From positions 294,148 to 358,147 of the forward strand of contig QANU01068870.1 of NCBI GenBank assembly GCA_003254905.1: a stretch of 64,000 nt of DNA, written 5' to 3'. This DNA is from Nissolia schottii. Lineage: Eukaryota > Streptophyta > Magnoliopsida > Fabales > Fabaceae. The notes beneath the pieces are model-generated. The model did no database searches. It saw only the letters and a list, made by a program, of their open reading frames with translations, and was not told where the DNA came from. Shown one piece after another: positions 1-12,169 of this stretch. Position 1 is the stretch's first letter. Each line of letters begins with the position of its first letter. The translations under genes were made by a program, and so were the position numbers.

Positions 1-792
1 AAGAGGATGACAATGTGGTTCCTCTTGGTTGTGGTTGTAGGAAAATGAGACTAAGAGGAGGAGGCTTTGTGTGTGTGGGTTCGGTTCTTGGAGGGTGAAG
101 AAGGGTGGCAAGAATGCTTGTTTTTCTTTAGAAGCAAGGTGGTGTTCTTGGGGTTTGCTTGGGGTGTGGCTATGGGGTTTGAAGAAGATGAAAATTTCCT
201 TAAGAGAAATGGGGGAGAGCTTGGTTTTGGAAGAGATAAATGGAGGAGAAGAGTAATTGATTTTTGGAATTAAATAAAAGGGTGAATAGTAAGAAGTATG
301 GCTCATGATTTGATGAGGTATGGTGATGGGAATTTAGAAGCTTGATTTAGGGGATATTTTTGACCAAATCTCTTCAAAAAAACGTGCAGCCCATCACCAT
401 GCTGCTGGTGAGATTTTATTTTCTCCCGGTCTCGGTTCGCTCGTGTTTTGTCGCTCGCAGTCTCGGTGCGTCGCGCACGGTCGTCCGAAAAATATTCCGT
501 TTGTACCGTCGCGATCCTCTAATTCCCACCTACCTAAGGGTATTAATATTAAATGTGTTTGTGAAATTTTTCTCCGAGAGATTATTTTCATGGACACCGT
601 TTTGCGTGCCAAAGGTTCATCGGCAAACAACGGCTGTTCGGTTGTCTGCCGAATTTTCTACCGCGACACGTCCAAATTCCTAGGGATATTTTAGCTAAAA
701 TTTTCCATCCTAATTCCCTAATCATGCTTAGAAAATTAATTAATTATTTATATTTTACGAATATTTCTCTAACGAAAAATCGGGATGTTGCA
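1..792 (-). mobile_element. 5' part of a long-LTR family copy (family L), reverse orientation
   Basis: On the minus strand this begins at 792 with TGCAACATCCCGATTTTTCG, matching the starts of the copies at 7452 (-) and 18095 (+). Positions 420-560 match 6780-6900 almost base for base (the block around cgctcgtgttttgtcgctcg). No protein is supported; open frames here are shadows that recur in the other copy. The window edge cuts the element, so its other end is unknown. TG...CA ends and a long length suggest a gypsy (Tekay/Del-like) LTR by analogy; no polyprotein is attached to prove it. Confidence 0.65.
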
Positions 793-1422
793 TATGAAAT
801 GTTCATTGAAACTTGATCTGATGTGGTCTGTAGTTCTTAATTTGTTTCATTGAAATTGTTGGTTAATTGCTTTGGTTCTGATGTGTTCTTAATTTGTTTC
901 TCTCCAAATTGTTGGATCTAATTTCATTTCTTTGATATCAACAACCACTCTGAAAATTGATTTGATATGAAGCTTTTAACTGAAAATTTGAAACTATGAA
1001 AATTGAAGCTTTTAACTGAAGTTGAACATCATTCTATTGAAGTGGATGCAGAAAATATGTTCCCTGATGTTCCCATTGATGATCCCATTGATGTGGATGT
1101 TGAAAATGTTACACTTAATGATGTAATTGTTGATCATAATGAAGTTGTGTCTAATGAAGAGGAAGAGGAAGAGGAAGATGATGATGATGAAGATGCATTT
1201 GAGGATGTTGGAGGATTTGAATTTTGAAACTTTTGTATTTGAAGTTTGAATTTTGAAAATTGGAATGAGTATTATGTATGAATTCAACTTAGAACTCATA
1301 TATTTCATATTTATTTGTGTTTTTTATGGAGTTAAAAGTATTTATGAATTTCAAGTTTTATTAAATATATTTTTGTAGTATAATAATTTTTTAAAATATT
1401 TTTTAATATTTTTTAATAATAG
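793..1422. other. Spacer with a short acidic open frame (1003-1227)
   Basis: The plus-strand frame at 1003-1227 begins at a TTG, not an ATG. It encodes about 74 residues ending in a run of Glu and Asp. Acidic tails like this occur at the end of some plant hAT transposases, but no diagnostic motif is present, so no function is assigned. The rest of the stretch is AT-rich without recognisable features. Confidence 0.2.
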
Positions 1423-1490
1423 GTAAACTCGTACGAGTTTACGATCCGAGTTTACGGAGACTCCACGAGTTTACTTAAACTCGCGAGTTT
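1423..1490. repeat. Cluster of perfect palindromes built on AAACTCG
   Basis: GTAAACTCGTACGAGTTTAC (1423-1442) is a perfect 20-bp palindrome and AAACTCGCGAGTTT (1477-1490) a perfect 14-bp one. Between them the half-site cgagttta occurs twice more. The arrangement resembles subterminal repeats of a DNA transposon, but no terminal inverted repeat or target duplication was found. Confidence 0.75.
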
Positions 1491-1740
1491 GATAACCATG
1501 GTAATAGTTATACACAGAAAAATATTAAAATGGTGACACCAAATAAAACAATGGATTCTTCTCTTCATATTTCAGAGGCATTTGTTGCTGGAAGGGAAAA
1601 TATTTTTTATGTGTTATATTGTTATAAATTTAATTTTGAAATTAATTTATGATGCAAAGTGAAACACATAATATGTTCTACACTCGTCTTACTATTATGA
1701 TCTCGTCTTCCAGAAAAGTGTCTTAAATAGTATGCTATTA

Positions 1741-1786
1741 TTATCATCATCATCGTCGTCGTCGTCGTCCTGTTGTTGTTACGTTG

Positions 1787-1830
<44 letters not shown>

Positions 1831-1864
1831 AAAATATCCCTGTCTGTATGCATTGCTACAGATC

Positions 1865-1916
<52 letters not shown>

Positions 1917-2640
1917 TATTACTATTATTACGGTGGTAATAATAAATAATAATTATTAATATTATTATTATTTAAAAAATTATTTTTATAATAATTATTA
2001 ACAAAAATTGTTCTTCTTATTATTATAATTTTATTATTACTATTATTATTGTTGTTGTTATTTTTATAGTTGTAGTAATAAATAATAATTATTTATATTA
2101 TTATCAATATTATTATTAATTAAAACAATTTTCATTATTATAATTATTAACAAAAATTATTATTATTATTATTGTTATGGTTGTAGTAATAAATAATAAT
2201 TATTAATATTATTATTAATTAAAATAATTTATATTATTATAACTATTAACAAAAATTGTTATTATTATAATTATTATTATTATTGTTAGGGTTGTAGTAA
2301 TAAATAATAATTGTTTATATTAATAATAATAATAATAATAATAAAAATAATAATTATTATTATTATTAACAAAAGTTGTTGTTATTATTATTATTATTGT
2401 GGTTTTAGTGATAAATAATAATTATTTATATTATTATTAATATTTTTATTAATTAAAACAATTATTATTATTATAATTATTAACAGCAACTGTTGTTATT
2501 AATAATAATAAAAAATAGTCATTGTTATTATTATTATTACTACTATTATTTTTATTATAAAATATTGTTAATATATTAATAATATAATAATAATAATAAT
2601 AATAATTATTATTATTAATGAAATATTGATATTATTATTT
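1741..2640. repeat. Compound trinucleotide microsatellite (ATT/AAT, short CGT block)
   Basis: About 0.9 kb is dominated by ATT or AAT triplets, with a CATCGT/CGTCGT block at 1747-1770 and interspersed GTT. Tracts switch between TTA-rich and AAT-rich strands several times (for example 1786-1827 against 1864-1916), so the strand can form hairpins. No coding content is seen. Confidence 0.95.
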
Positions 2641-2842
2641 TTTTTACTTTATTTACTTATCTTGTAATTTATTTTTTTCTTGCAAGAAAAGCATAAAGTT
2701 ATGCGACCTAGAACTGGGCGTATTGAGCCACCCATTGATCTTATAATCTCGCATTTATTACTTGTGGGTCTACTTTATGCATGTATGGTCAACTATTCTC
2801 ATAAGAAACCAGCACTTGTTAGTGCACTTGATCGGGGACCGA

Positions 2843-4560
2843 TGAAACATCCTAACTAGCTAGCTTATGCTTAAGTCATAACCCAGACCTTGGTTAGGGT
2901 GTTATCTATTCGGTGGGAATACTCATAGTCTCAATATATAAAAATATCTTTTACAAAGATAAGGACCAGATCAAAACCTATAGACTTATCGGGAGTTACA
3001 AATATGAGCCACGTGTGACAAGAGATATATCCAAACGTTAGAGCCTTGCGGCTTAGAGATAGACATCCGATAAAATTGTCAATCGAGCACACAGGTAAGT
3101 ATTCATACCAGGCGGTCCATCAAACACATCATGTAATAGTAGGGTAATACTAGTGTGTATATATATATATATATTTATATATTACACGTCACAACATTTG
3201 TTTACACATGAAATTCATAGAGTCGAGTATATACTTTTGCAAACTACTTAAACATGGACGAGGGTCTCCCCGATGCGTCTGCAAAAAACTCATTACGAAA
3301 ATCGAACGAACAAGATCCACTGTGCAGCCGTCATGACCATTCCCCCTCGAAGTCTGGGTCGTCCCCAAGTCTTCACCTTTTTCTTCCGGGGTTGCATCGG
3401 CGTCGTCTTCTCTAGGGCCTGATAGGGTTCTTACTCCAAAAAGGCCGACCGCAACAGCAACGGGCAGATACACGCGGATTTTCATAAGATTTCCCGTGAC
3501 CAGGTCAATTCGTCGGGTCGTAGGGATCAGCAGGGCCTTCTCCACCAGTGAGGTAGTCGTCGCCGACGCCTGGCATCACAAGCGAGTGGGGGTGAGAACC
3601 ATGCGTTCTCAGTGGGCCTCTATAAGGGTTTCTACTTCCTTTTTAACTCTGTTATGATCCAAGCCGCTCAAGAGATTTCTAAGTGTCATGCAAATCTACA
3701 ATTCCTAGTCCATTTTTAGTCTTACTATCTTGTACGGCTTTATCTAGGTTACTAAGTGATGGGAACATCTAATCTTTAATCTAGGGAATTACGGTTACCT
3801 ATCGAGCTTCTTATTATTCCTCATACTGTACTCGGGGCTTACGAGGGCTTACTTCTGGGCAATTAGTCTAGGCCTTATTACTGTGCATACCTTTACATAC
3901 ATATATATATATATATATACATACATATTCACAGTTAGACATTCACTCACAATCCATGCATGAGGGGCTTGGGGGTTCTCTTACACACCCTGTGGATGCG
4001 TCCTCTTTTGTTCCTTTACTTGTTCATCCTTTCTCCCTCGCAGTCCATGGGACCGTAGCCCCCATTCGGTTGCGACCCACTTACTATTACCGTCTCGTCG
4101 GCGACCGGGCAGTGCTCCTTTCCAGTCTCGTCACAAAAGCTCGCAAGCTCTTTCTCATCAACCGATGATCCGGAGGTGACCACCTAGCATGCTAGATGGT
4201 GAGGGGCCCACCCTATGATGGTGCCTGGAGTGGACTTGTGCTTGCTTATCCTTTTTCTTTCTTAACTTGAGCTCTTGCACGCTCCTTACTAGCAGCCTTA
4301 ACTTTCTTTTGTTTTCTTTTCATTCTTTATTGACTTCCGGGTGGAAAGCCGTGTTCAGGCCTATGCCTGCGTACTTTAATCTGTAGACCAGTTTACCTTG
4401 CGAAACTAGTGGGGGCTTGTCAGGAGTGACTTGCCTAGAGAGGGGAATCCCTATTACATAACTACATTCTTTAAGGTACACTGAGCCCTAGTTGGTCGGA
4501 ACCTTCTTAAGAAACATCTTCACTCCCTACGTTCAATTATGCTCTTTACATTAAGCGTTA
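2843..4560 (-). mobile_element. Family L long LTR, 3' part, interrupted by a nested copy
   Basis: The edge at 2843 reads tgaaacatcctaactagc, a diverged version of the edges at 4561, 21321 and 43237. Inside are the family's conserved blocks: around 3590 (gagaaccatgcgttctcagtggg), around 3660 (gccgctcaagagatttctaagtg) and around 3745 (ggctttatctaggttactaagtg). The copy is interrupted at 4560 by the solo LTR and probably resumes at 7458, because the array at 7581-8035 falls where the family's internal array is expected. The minus-strand frame at 3189-3545 has no recognised domain. TA microsatellites lie at 3157-3175 and 3901-3919. Confidence 0.65.
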
Positions 4561-5009
4561 TGAAACACCCTAGCTAACTGTTTACCCGTACGCAGTAAAC
4601 AATGCTCACTAGGTTGTTTACTATCTGGTGGGAATGCTTATAGTCCGTTATTAATTTCTGGAAAATACTGGTTTAGGAAAATAGGGACCGTTTTCAAACT
4701 TTCTCATTGTATAGATTATTGCATAAAATAGGAGCCATACGTCAGAAAGAACAGTTACTACAAACGATAGAGCCATCGAGACTTAACGATCAACAGTCTA
4801 GTAGTAGCAAAACATAAACTGTACATCCATTTGGTCCATCACAAAGAATCATATAGTTATTACTACAATAAGTAATATACAAGTAACATGTTCAATATAT
4901 ACAATACATAACATTAAAATACAAGGGCTAACTGTAGCACTTCCCAATTTACCCCTAACAAAGTACTAACTACTGCTGTCTCTGGTGTCCCTGTCTGGTT
5001 CTGACCGCC

Positions 5010-5075
5010 TCATAGCTCCTCGGCCGGTTCGGCCTCATCCTTGTAGTATGAGTCATCACCTGTTCCTGAAGTCAT
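5010..5075 (-). other. Acidic micro-ORF (21 codons) inside the family L LTR
   Basis: The frame starts with ATG at 5075 and encodes MTSGTGDDSYYKDEAEPAEE followed by Leu and a stop. Frames of the same length class, start position and acidic composition sit at the equivalent place in the copies at 43648-43716 and 21719-21787. Each lies next to the conserved block around gagaac...gttctc. Expression is unknown; an exon of a longer retrotransposon transcript is another reading. Confidence 0.35.
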
Positions 5076-6029
5076 AGGGCAGTAGGGGTGAGAAAGGTAG
5101 GTTCTCAGTGGAAATAACTTTAGTTCCTATAGATCTCGTGTCATATTAGGTCGGACTTCAGGCCGCTTAGAGATTTCTAAGTGAACATGCATACTAATCA
5201 TCCTACTAATTATTATCTAGCCTAAAGTTCTGAACGGCTTTATCTACATTACTAAGTGATAGGGGAACTACTCTTTCTTACTAAGTTCTCGTGCTTATTA
5301 ACATTACGTGTACATACATAGCCGTCTCGAGCGTTCTCTCGACTGTAATTACAGAATGGCAGATATATATACATTTCATATATTCATGCAAAGCAGAATG
5401 AACATGCTTTTGGAATATATGTTATCCCCACCGTAGTAGTGCCCTCGTTCGACAGTATTACGACGGGATAACCTCGCACCCCCAGTGTAGGCCCTCTTTC
5501 GACCTTCCTGCGGTGGGCTTCCACCTGCCGTGTGTCCTCTCTCGACCCCCCCGGCATCAGGCGGATATTGTACCCCCACCTAGCAGTGCCCTCTTTCGAC
5601 AGTGCTAGGCGTGATAACCGCACACCTCCAGGTATATGCCATATCGATACCACCTGTGGCGGGCTTCCATCTTCAGTATGTCCCTCTGACATACTGAAAT
5701 GGGCTCGTTGTTTGGCTCTCGTGATCACGGCCCCAGAACTTTCAGCATTTTTCATTCAGCATTTTCAACATTTCTTTCCTTTCAGTACCTACAACATGTC
5801 ATGACTTGTTCCCTATGGTTCAATTCATAATCTTTACTTATCTCATAGTTACTTCTAAGACACTAACTTGTTTTATCATGAATGCATGGAATGCTAACAT
5901 ATTACGTCACATACTACACATACTTCAGTCATACACAACATGTAAATCATATCTGGTTGGATTATGCGCCTCAAGACGGCTTCCATGAGAAGTTCAAGTC
6001 TCAGACCGTCCAGCGAAAACCCTGGGTTT

Positions 6030-6147
6030 CGCTCAGCAGTATGAGCCTTATCGCTCAGCTATTTCGGCAAAATCGCTCAGCTATTTCGGAAAAATCGCTC
6101 AGCTATTTCGACGAAATCGCTCAGCTATTTTGGCAAAATCGCTCAAC
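6030..6147. repeat. 22-bp tandem array of CGCTCAGC
   Basis: Six copies of the motif start at 6030, 6052, 6074, 6096, 6118 and 6140, exactly 22 bp apart. The last is changed to cgctcaac. The spacer is mostly tatttcggcaaaat. The array lies in the internal slot of the solo LTR, downstream of its TATA-like site in minus-strand sense. Confidence 0.95.
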
Positions 6148-7457
6148 TATACATGACGAACCAGAATCTGTTTTCTTTGTTTTTCTTGCTTTTCTTCCCC
6201 CTTTGCTCATGGATGATCCTTGAGTTTTTTACACATATTCCAACCATCATATACTAAGTTAGTCCAGGTCACAGGACCCTCCAGAATCATTTTCCTATCC
6301 TAGCCAGAGATCTAAGATATAGAAACATATATACAAACATAAAGGCATACACACACATAAACACATAGCAACCACCAAAGAGGTGAGTAAACTAGAGTTA
6401 CCCACCTTGGGAGAGGCTGTTCGGTGGTGAGTAAGAGGGTAGAAGAGTCGTCCTCCAAGCTCCGGGCACGATCCAAGCTTCCCGGTGAAGTTTCTGCAGC
6501 AGGATCACAGAGCACACGGACAGAGTTTCCTCTAGGCTAGCAATTTTTCCTAATTTTTCTGATTATGGGGCTGGCTATGTATAGCCAAGAGGCTGCCCTT
6601 AAAATGACCTATTTGCCCTTAGGCTTATTTACAATTTTGCCATTTTTAATTTCCTTTTTATTTAATTAATTAAACTAGATAAATTAGGAGTCAAATCATG
6701 AATAGTAACCTTAATTATTTAATATTTTCTTCCCCCAAAAATCTGATCCCACGTGCTGCTTCTGTTTTCCAATTTTTCCCAGTTTCGTTTCGCTCGTGTT
6801 TTATCGCTCGCAGTGTTGGTGCGTCGCGCACGGTCGTCCGAAAAATATTCTGCTTGTACTGTCGCGATCCTCTAATTTCCCTCTACCTAGGAATATTAAT
6901 CTTAGAAGGTGTTTGTGAATTTTCCTCCGGAGAGTATTTTTCACAGATACCCTCGACCCGTTTCTACGCTCTTATGTCTGCCGACCACCGTTCGGCTCGC
7001 GGTTTCGTTCTTTCCCAACCTTCCCGATGGGGTCGTGGGACTATTCTAAGGTGTCTGAGACTTTTCCCTTGGTACCGGTGGGGTTTCCAGAGACTTCGAG
7101 CTCTCTGCTCAATTTTACACGCTAAACGGAGCCAAACGGGACTGTTCTAGTGTATGCGGAATCGTCCAAAACCGAACTGATTTCCGTTTTACCGACACAT
7201 TAGGTATTTTCGTCCATCTCTAGGGGTTGAGAAGAATCATTTGAGTGTCACAAAATTTGGAAATACCCCACAGAATAATTTCTACTGACCTCAAGAGATT
7301 ACTTCTTACAAAGGGCTCTACGAGCAGCTATTCGGGGGAACTTTCACTAAGGGATACATTTGTAACGTTTTTCTTCTTCCTAAATTCATTTATACATTAT
7401 TTTATTTATTTTTACGAATATTTTACTAAGGGGAAAAATACGGGATGTTACACATTA

Positions 7458-8040
7458 CATTTCTATTGATCTAGGGTCGCCCTATAGTCCTAGTGGCAAC
7501 CGGTCCTCATTCGAGGGGAACATATTCTTCGAGGTTTGGGGTACTGGGGAACATATTCTTCGAGGTTTAGGGTACTGGGTCATTCGAATGTCACCCCAGC
7601 GTCATTTGAATGCTTGAGTCATTCGAATGGCACCTCGACCTGTTATTCGAACGCTCAGGGTCATTCGAATGACACCCCAACTGAGGTATTCGAATATCTT
7701 GAGGTCATTCAAATGCTTCCCCACAAGGGTCATTCGAATGCTTCCGACCTTGTACCTTGTCTTTTATAAAAATGGCGACCCATTCGAATGTCTAGCGAAA
7801 GTCATTCGAATGGCTGGTGTTTTAGAAAAATTACTGTTCGCAGTTTGAGGTTTCGTTTGAATGACCTAAGGCCTGGTCATTCGAATGAACCCCTTCTGAT
7901 TTGGGTATGAAATAAATTTCTCGTGGTACATTCGAATGATGCGTTGAGCACCATTCGAATGATTTTCGGCTTCTGCCTTTATTTCGATGGATCTCGTGGT
8001 TCATTCGAATGACCATGGCTCTGGTCATCCAAATGACAAA
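7458..8040. repeat. Array of CATTCGAATG palindromes (16 units)
   Basis: A near-perfect duplication of ggggaacatattcttcgagg (about 7518-7577) precedes an array of CATTCGAATG or one- to two-base variants. Units start at 7581, 7603, 7620, 7644, 7662, 7687, 7706, 7731, 7781, 7803, 7854, 7878, 7929, 7952, 8002 and 8026. Gaps are 17-25 bp in the first half; in the second half pairs about 23 bp apart are separated by about 50 bp. The array most likely belongs to the family L copy that starts at 2843. Open frames across it are repeat-driven, not genes. Confidence 0.9.
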
Positions 8041-8460
8041 TATGGTGAGGCCTGTACAGAGAGGGTAGCAGGCATTATTGGGCCGCTCTAACTATATAGG
8101 TAAATTCCCCGCAACGGACGATGGTCACATGCCTGTACCTTCAAGATATGAACTTCGAGATTGTGAAGTGATAAGGGCACCTGATAGATACACATCGTCA
8201 AAGGCTCCAACAGAAACTAACATGAATAGCGATGCATATTAGATATTATTGTAATATATTTAATCATGTATTGAAGTTTGAATAGATATTTAATTCTAAT
8301 ATTATATATCAAATTCAACCATGCATTAAAGTTTGAATAAACACTTGTTTGATTAAACACTTGTCTATCACAATTACATAAATTTAACAAGTTTACATCA
8401 ATAACTCAGACCTGCACCAGTGTGAGGACACTAATTACTAGTATGGCCCGAACCCCAACA
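8041..8460. other. Spacer, no gene seen
   Basis: This is AT-rich sequence between the palindrome array and the decayed MULE. No open frame, RNA gene or clear repeat is recognised. Confidence 0.5.
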
Positions 8461-9930
8461 AAGGGCACACCATCTTCATCGTTGATCATCACTTGAATCC
8501 ATTTCATTGCAATAACAAGTTGATTTGGGCCTTCCTGGTTTATTATGCTTTAAACTTAGGTCTGGAATAATTAACGGACCCTACAATTGCGGTCACGTCA
8601 ATTTGTGACTGACGACAACAAATTCTTTGTCATATGTTTTACAAAGGTTGCCCATGTTTTATACTTTATCAACATAAACTCACCAATCAAGATCGACACT
8701 GTTACAAGATTCAATGACACGAACACGTGAGAACTTATATTTGATTGAATAGCTTTTATTGGTATTTTTGGCATTGACATTATCTGCGCCAAAATCATCC
8801 TAATAATGTTGTCAGAAGTCAGCTTTGAGTGGTCTCAAGTAAGTGTTGAGACAACACAACTATAACGACCATTGTACTTAGTGGCTTCCCAAAAGTAGTT
8901 TTTTTCTAGTGTATCCCTAATAAGCCATTGACACCCTTGGCCAAAGTATTTGCATTTGCAATAGTATGTCGTCGGTTCTGACTCATTCACTGTAAAATAT
9001 GCCCCATTATGCATGCAATGGTTTGCAACGGGTACTTTAACTACATCCTTATCGTTGAAAATTCTCCCTTTGTAGATATTATCCGTTGCACCATAATTAT
9101 TACCCATTTCTCCAAACTTCATTACACGCATACCTTCAGCATCAAATGTGTGTAGGAAAGGCAGTGGACCATGCGATCGTTCATCATCTTTATTATCTAT
9201 AATTTTTAATATCCAAAAACATATAATTAATTATAGAATAAATAAAATTAATAGATAAATTTAATAACCCAATAAAATTAACTCTCATTAGATAACACAG
9301 ATTGTTTTTTTTTTCTGATACACAAGATTCTTTGTACGAAGCGGGTGTAGAGCATACTTTTGCGTCTCTTTTAATTTTATAATAATTATTATCATAAAAA
9401 ATTAATAATTAACAGTACTTGAATTGTCATCAGCTCTACCATCTTCAAACATTTCACTTCCATGCTCGCTTCAACTGGCATCGTCATCTTTATTTGTGAA
9501 CATCTCATCGTCCTATAGTAATGTTGGTGCAACGTTATCTTGGTACACTGCATTTGAACTCATACCACATTCATTATCAACATAAGGAACAACCTTCTCA
9601 AAGTTGACAAACAATTCAATGCTATTGAGACTTGCCTTATAAGTCTCATATAAATAAAACATTTGTTGCATCTAGAGGTTGTTCAATATCGTAATAGTAC
9701 GATATTTAACAAGTCTATTAATGAAAGACACAAGAACCTTATATGTGGTTCTCTCAACTCTCCTATCAAAATAAGAAGAAATTGCACAATGCAAATCAAA
9801 AAATGACACAGAGGGCCAAATTATAACAAACCCTGCATCATTACACTGACAAATTCAACTCCTTCAACATCAAACTTTTTTACCAAACCATTTTAAAATA
9901 TAAAAGTGGCAATGTCTTCCCTACTCATTT
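8460..9930 (-). pseudogene. Decayed MuDR/MULE transposase, N-terminal part
   Basis: MULE transposases cut and paste Mutator-like elements. On the minus strand the clearest part is 8835-9131, which reads like the MuDR DNA-binding region: a FNDKD segment, then a CKCKYFGQGCQWLIR-type Cys-rich stretch, then a WEATKYNGRYSCV segment ending near the usual HTC position. The frame 8598-8798 continues the family pattern. Upstream, decayed coding (MFYLYETYKASLNSIELF-like, near 9605-9660) leads back to a probable start near 9928 (MSREDIATF). Stops and frameshifts break every segment. The catalytic core (DDE) is absent, so this is a truncated, inactive relic. Confidence 0.6.
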
Positions 9931-10420
9931 TTCTTTTTGACAGTATTCAAAAAACTAAATAGATATGAAGAAGAGGAAAAGAGGAGAGAAAATGAAGAAA
10001 ATGAGAAGAAGCCGATGAATTTGTGATGGGAGAATGAAATAAGTGACAACATATATATAGCCGAGCAAGAGAAGAGATGGAGCGAAAAACTTGCAGCACG
10101 AGCTACGAAGCTCCAGAAACTGGCACCACTGCCGCTAATTTCAAACAGAGTCAACGCCGTCCTGAAATCGACACCACAACGGCTGATTTCAGCCGTGACG
10201 TCTACCACGTTCTACCACATCTGCCTACCATTGTCCTAAAATCGACACCCTTGTTGCTGATTTTAGATATTTTTAAAAAAAATTATAAATTCTTAAAATC
10301 GGTAACCCCTACACCATTTCAAGTTTTAAAATCCACACACTTGCAAATTCCCATTTTTCAAAGATAACAAATTTTAAAAGCCATATTTTGTGGTGTAAAA
10401 CAAAACAACACCCCCCCCCC
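9931..10420. other. Region upstream of the MULE relic, ending at an assembly gap
   Basis: It contains loosely repeated phrases (aaatcgacacc...ctgatttt) and purine/pyrimidine-biased stretches, possibly the subterminal part of the MULE. No terminal inverted repeat could be confirmed because the sequence runs into a poly-C tract (10411-10420) and the N gap. No gene is supported. Confidence 0.35.
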
Positions 10421-10439
10421 NNNNNNNNNNNNNNNNNNN
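10421..10439. other. Assembly gap (19 N)
   Basis: Nineteen Ns follow a run of ten C. The gap length is probably nominal. Confidence 1.
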
Positions 10440-12057
10440 GCGGGGACAGACACCCATTTGTTTTTCACAAACGATAAGTAAAAATGTTAATGATGATGTA
10501 GTAATGAATGTGGTTGCTATACCCGTGCAGGGCGACCCTCTATTTGAAGTGAAATGCTATACGGTGGGCAGTGTCAGGCCTTTTGATAATTCTCACATGG
10601 CTTTACCTGCCTGCCTGCCTGCCACCCACAAATAATCCCCCTTTTTCAATTGTTGCGGTTTAGGGGATTTCTTTCTTAGGTATGGGAGGATGTACATGAA
10701 GATGTTGACAGCTAACTATTTTTTTTAAGATTCTCGAGATAGAAAATAGCGCCACTCATTGAATGTTTCAGTGCATAACAATATTAAGTATTAGGAATGA
10801 GAATGGGGGGTGGGTGATAGTTTTCCATCTCTTTTCAGTGAATTAAAATTAAAATTTGTCTCCGTTTCGGCCGGATATTTGTACAGATAATATGTTAAAA
10901 TATTATTTTATAAACTTTAATGTGATACATTGTAATCAATTATTTTTAATAAAAATAAAAATTAAGTTTGTCACTTTAAATTATAAAAGTACGTGGGTAT
11001 AGGTTTTTACAAAAAGTAATTACACTAGTCAAGTTAATCAATTAATAAACGTACGATACAAATAAGAAGATTTAAGAATCTAACGCTAAGACATTTTGAA
11101 CACATTCCAACTCAAATTTATTTTTCTTTATTAATAGTCCTGTATTTCTAAGGTTTTATTTAAGGTTATAAATTTTTTTAATTTATATGATTAAAATTAC
11201 TTTAAACATTTCATATATCGGGTACCTGTGAATATGGGAAAAGTCACGCCGCCTCCGCCCCGTTCAGCAAGCATGTGAGAAAACTTCTCCTCGTATCTAC
11301 CCCGTCATGAGTATTATCTGCGGATATTCGTGGATGCAGGTAAAATTATTAAACCTTTTAAGTACTACTACTTTATTTTATTCTCTAAGAGAAGGGGTCT
11401 TCAATTTATTTATTTTATATTTTTGGTAGTAAAGAGGGTAAAAATATAACCAACGATTATGGCATTAGCCTCTTGGCCTAATGTTGGTCTTGGGCCTCAA
11501 GCATGAATGTATCAACTACGAACATTGGTGGTGCACACCCTGAAAATAAAAATAGCTGGTGGCCCAGTTGAAAAAATACTATGTTTGTAACCATGAGGTT
11601 GTAGCTCCCTTAAGCATCTAGTTAAGGATTCGATAGGTATACAGAGAGGGCCTTATAGCCAGAAATATCCGTGTTGGTGAGCTCAAACTTTCGGAGATAT
11701 TAATCTTTGTTTTTAGCGGGTGAATATCCTTGGTGAGAATCTAAAACAAAATATGTATGTGATCATTAGGATGATTAGACCAACTTTATAGTCCATTTTG
11801 ATTAACTATTAATAGAAGTTGAGATTAATTCATATGTACTGACAATGTAAAAAATTTATACACTGTCATCCAATCATATACTGTGACACAAATAAAAGTG
11901 GTTGAGTCTCATCTCTATTATTTCAAAAGACTCCCATATAAAAGCACATTATTAGATGAAAATATAAAGTGCATAGAAATTAATCTCACAAAAGTTAAGA
12001 TTAGTAAAAATGAGTAGAGATTAGGAAGGATTACTAATGGTTTGTTGATTAAGTAAG
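10440..12057. other. Intergenic spacer with decayed repeats
   Basis: A TGCC tetranucleotide run lies at about 10609-10624. Sequence around 10800-10900 and 11220-11340 (ggccggatatttg; cgcctccgccccg; gcggatattcgtgg) resembles decayed ends of a plant non-autonomous DNA transposon. Around 11550-11620, tggtggcccagttg followed by gaggttgtagctccc loosely recalls the A and B boxes of a tRNA-derived SINE, but too weakly to call. No coding sequence is seen. Confidence 0.45.
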
Positions 12058-12163
12058 CTCAATTAGCAAGTCACATGAAATACTTGTAACACCACATTGA
12101 AATTTTTTTGCTCAATTAACAAGTCACATGAAATACTTGTAGCGCCACATTGAAATTTTTTTG
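12058..12163. repeat. 53-bp tandem duplication
   Basis: Two adjacent 53-bp copies (12058-12110 and 12111-12163) differ at only a few bases; both end in gaaatttttttg. The duplication abuts the foldback element on its left side. Confidence 0.95.
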
Positions 12164-12169
12164 CATAGG

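Larger units (their letters stand above)
4561..7452 (-). mobile_element. Solo long LTR (family L), nested
   Basis: The 2892-bp unit runs from TGAAACACCC (4561) to GGGATGTTACA (7452). Read on the minus strand this is TGTAACATCCCG...GGGTGTTTCA, a TG...CA LTR. Flanks are cgtta (4556-4560) and catta (7453-7457), a 5-bp target duplication with one CG-to-CA difference. There is no internal retrotransposon sequence, as expected after LTR-LTR recombination. A weak TATA-like palindrome lies near 6575-6588, a 22-bp array at 6030-6147, and an acidic micro-ORF at 5010-5075 (-). Confidence 0.75.

Noticed and set aside
360..683. Open frame of 107 codons, with a similar one at 6698-7150
   Set aside because: Both lie in the same part of the long LTR family and have no domain; the similarity comes from the repeat, and the frames do not share start or stop.
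3189..3545. Minus-strand frame of 118 codons
   Set aside because: It lies in a diverged LTR copy, and the equivalent regions of other copies are not open in this frame.
7536..8028. Overlapping frames rich in HSN and RMP repeats
   Set aside because: They are translations of the CATTCGAATG array on both strands.
7530..8035. CRISPR-like array
   Set aside because: Regular short repeats suggest it superficially, but the repeats are only 10-bp palindromes with irregular spacing in a plant LTR context.
11540..11660. Possible tRNA-derived SINE
   Set aside because: A- and B-box-like phrases are too degenerate and no poly-A tail or target duplication was found.
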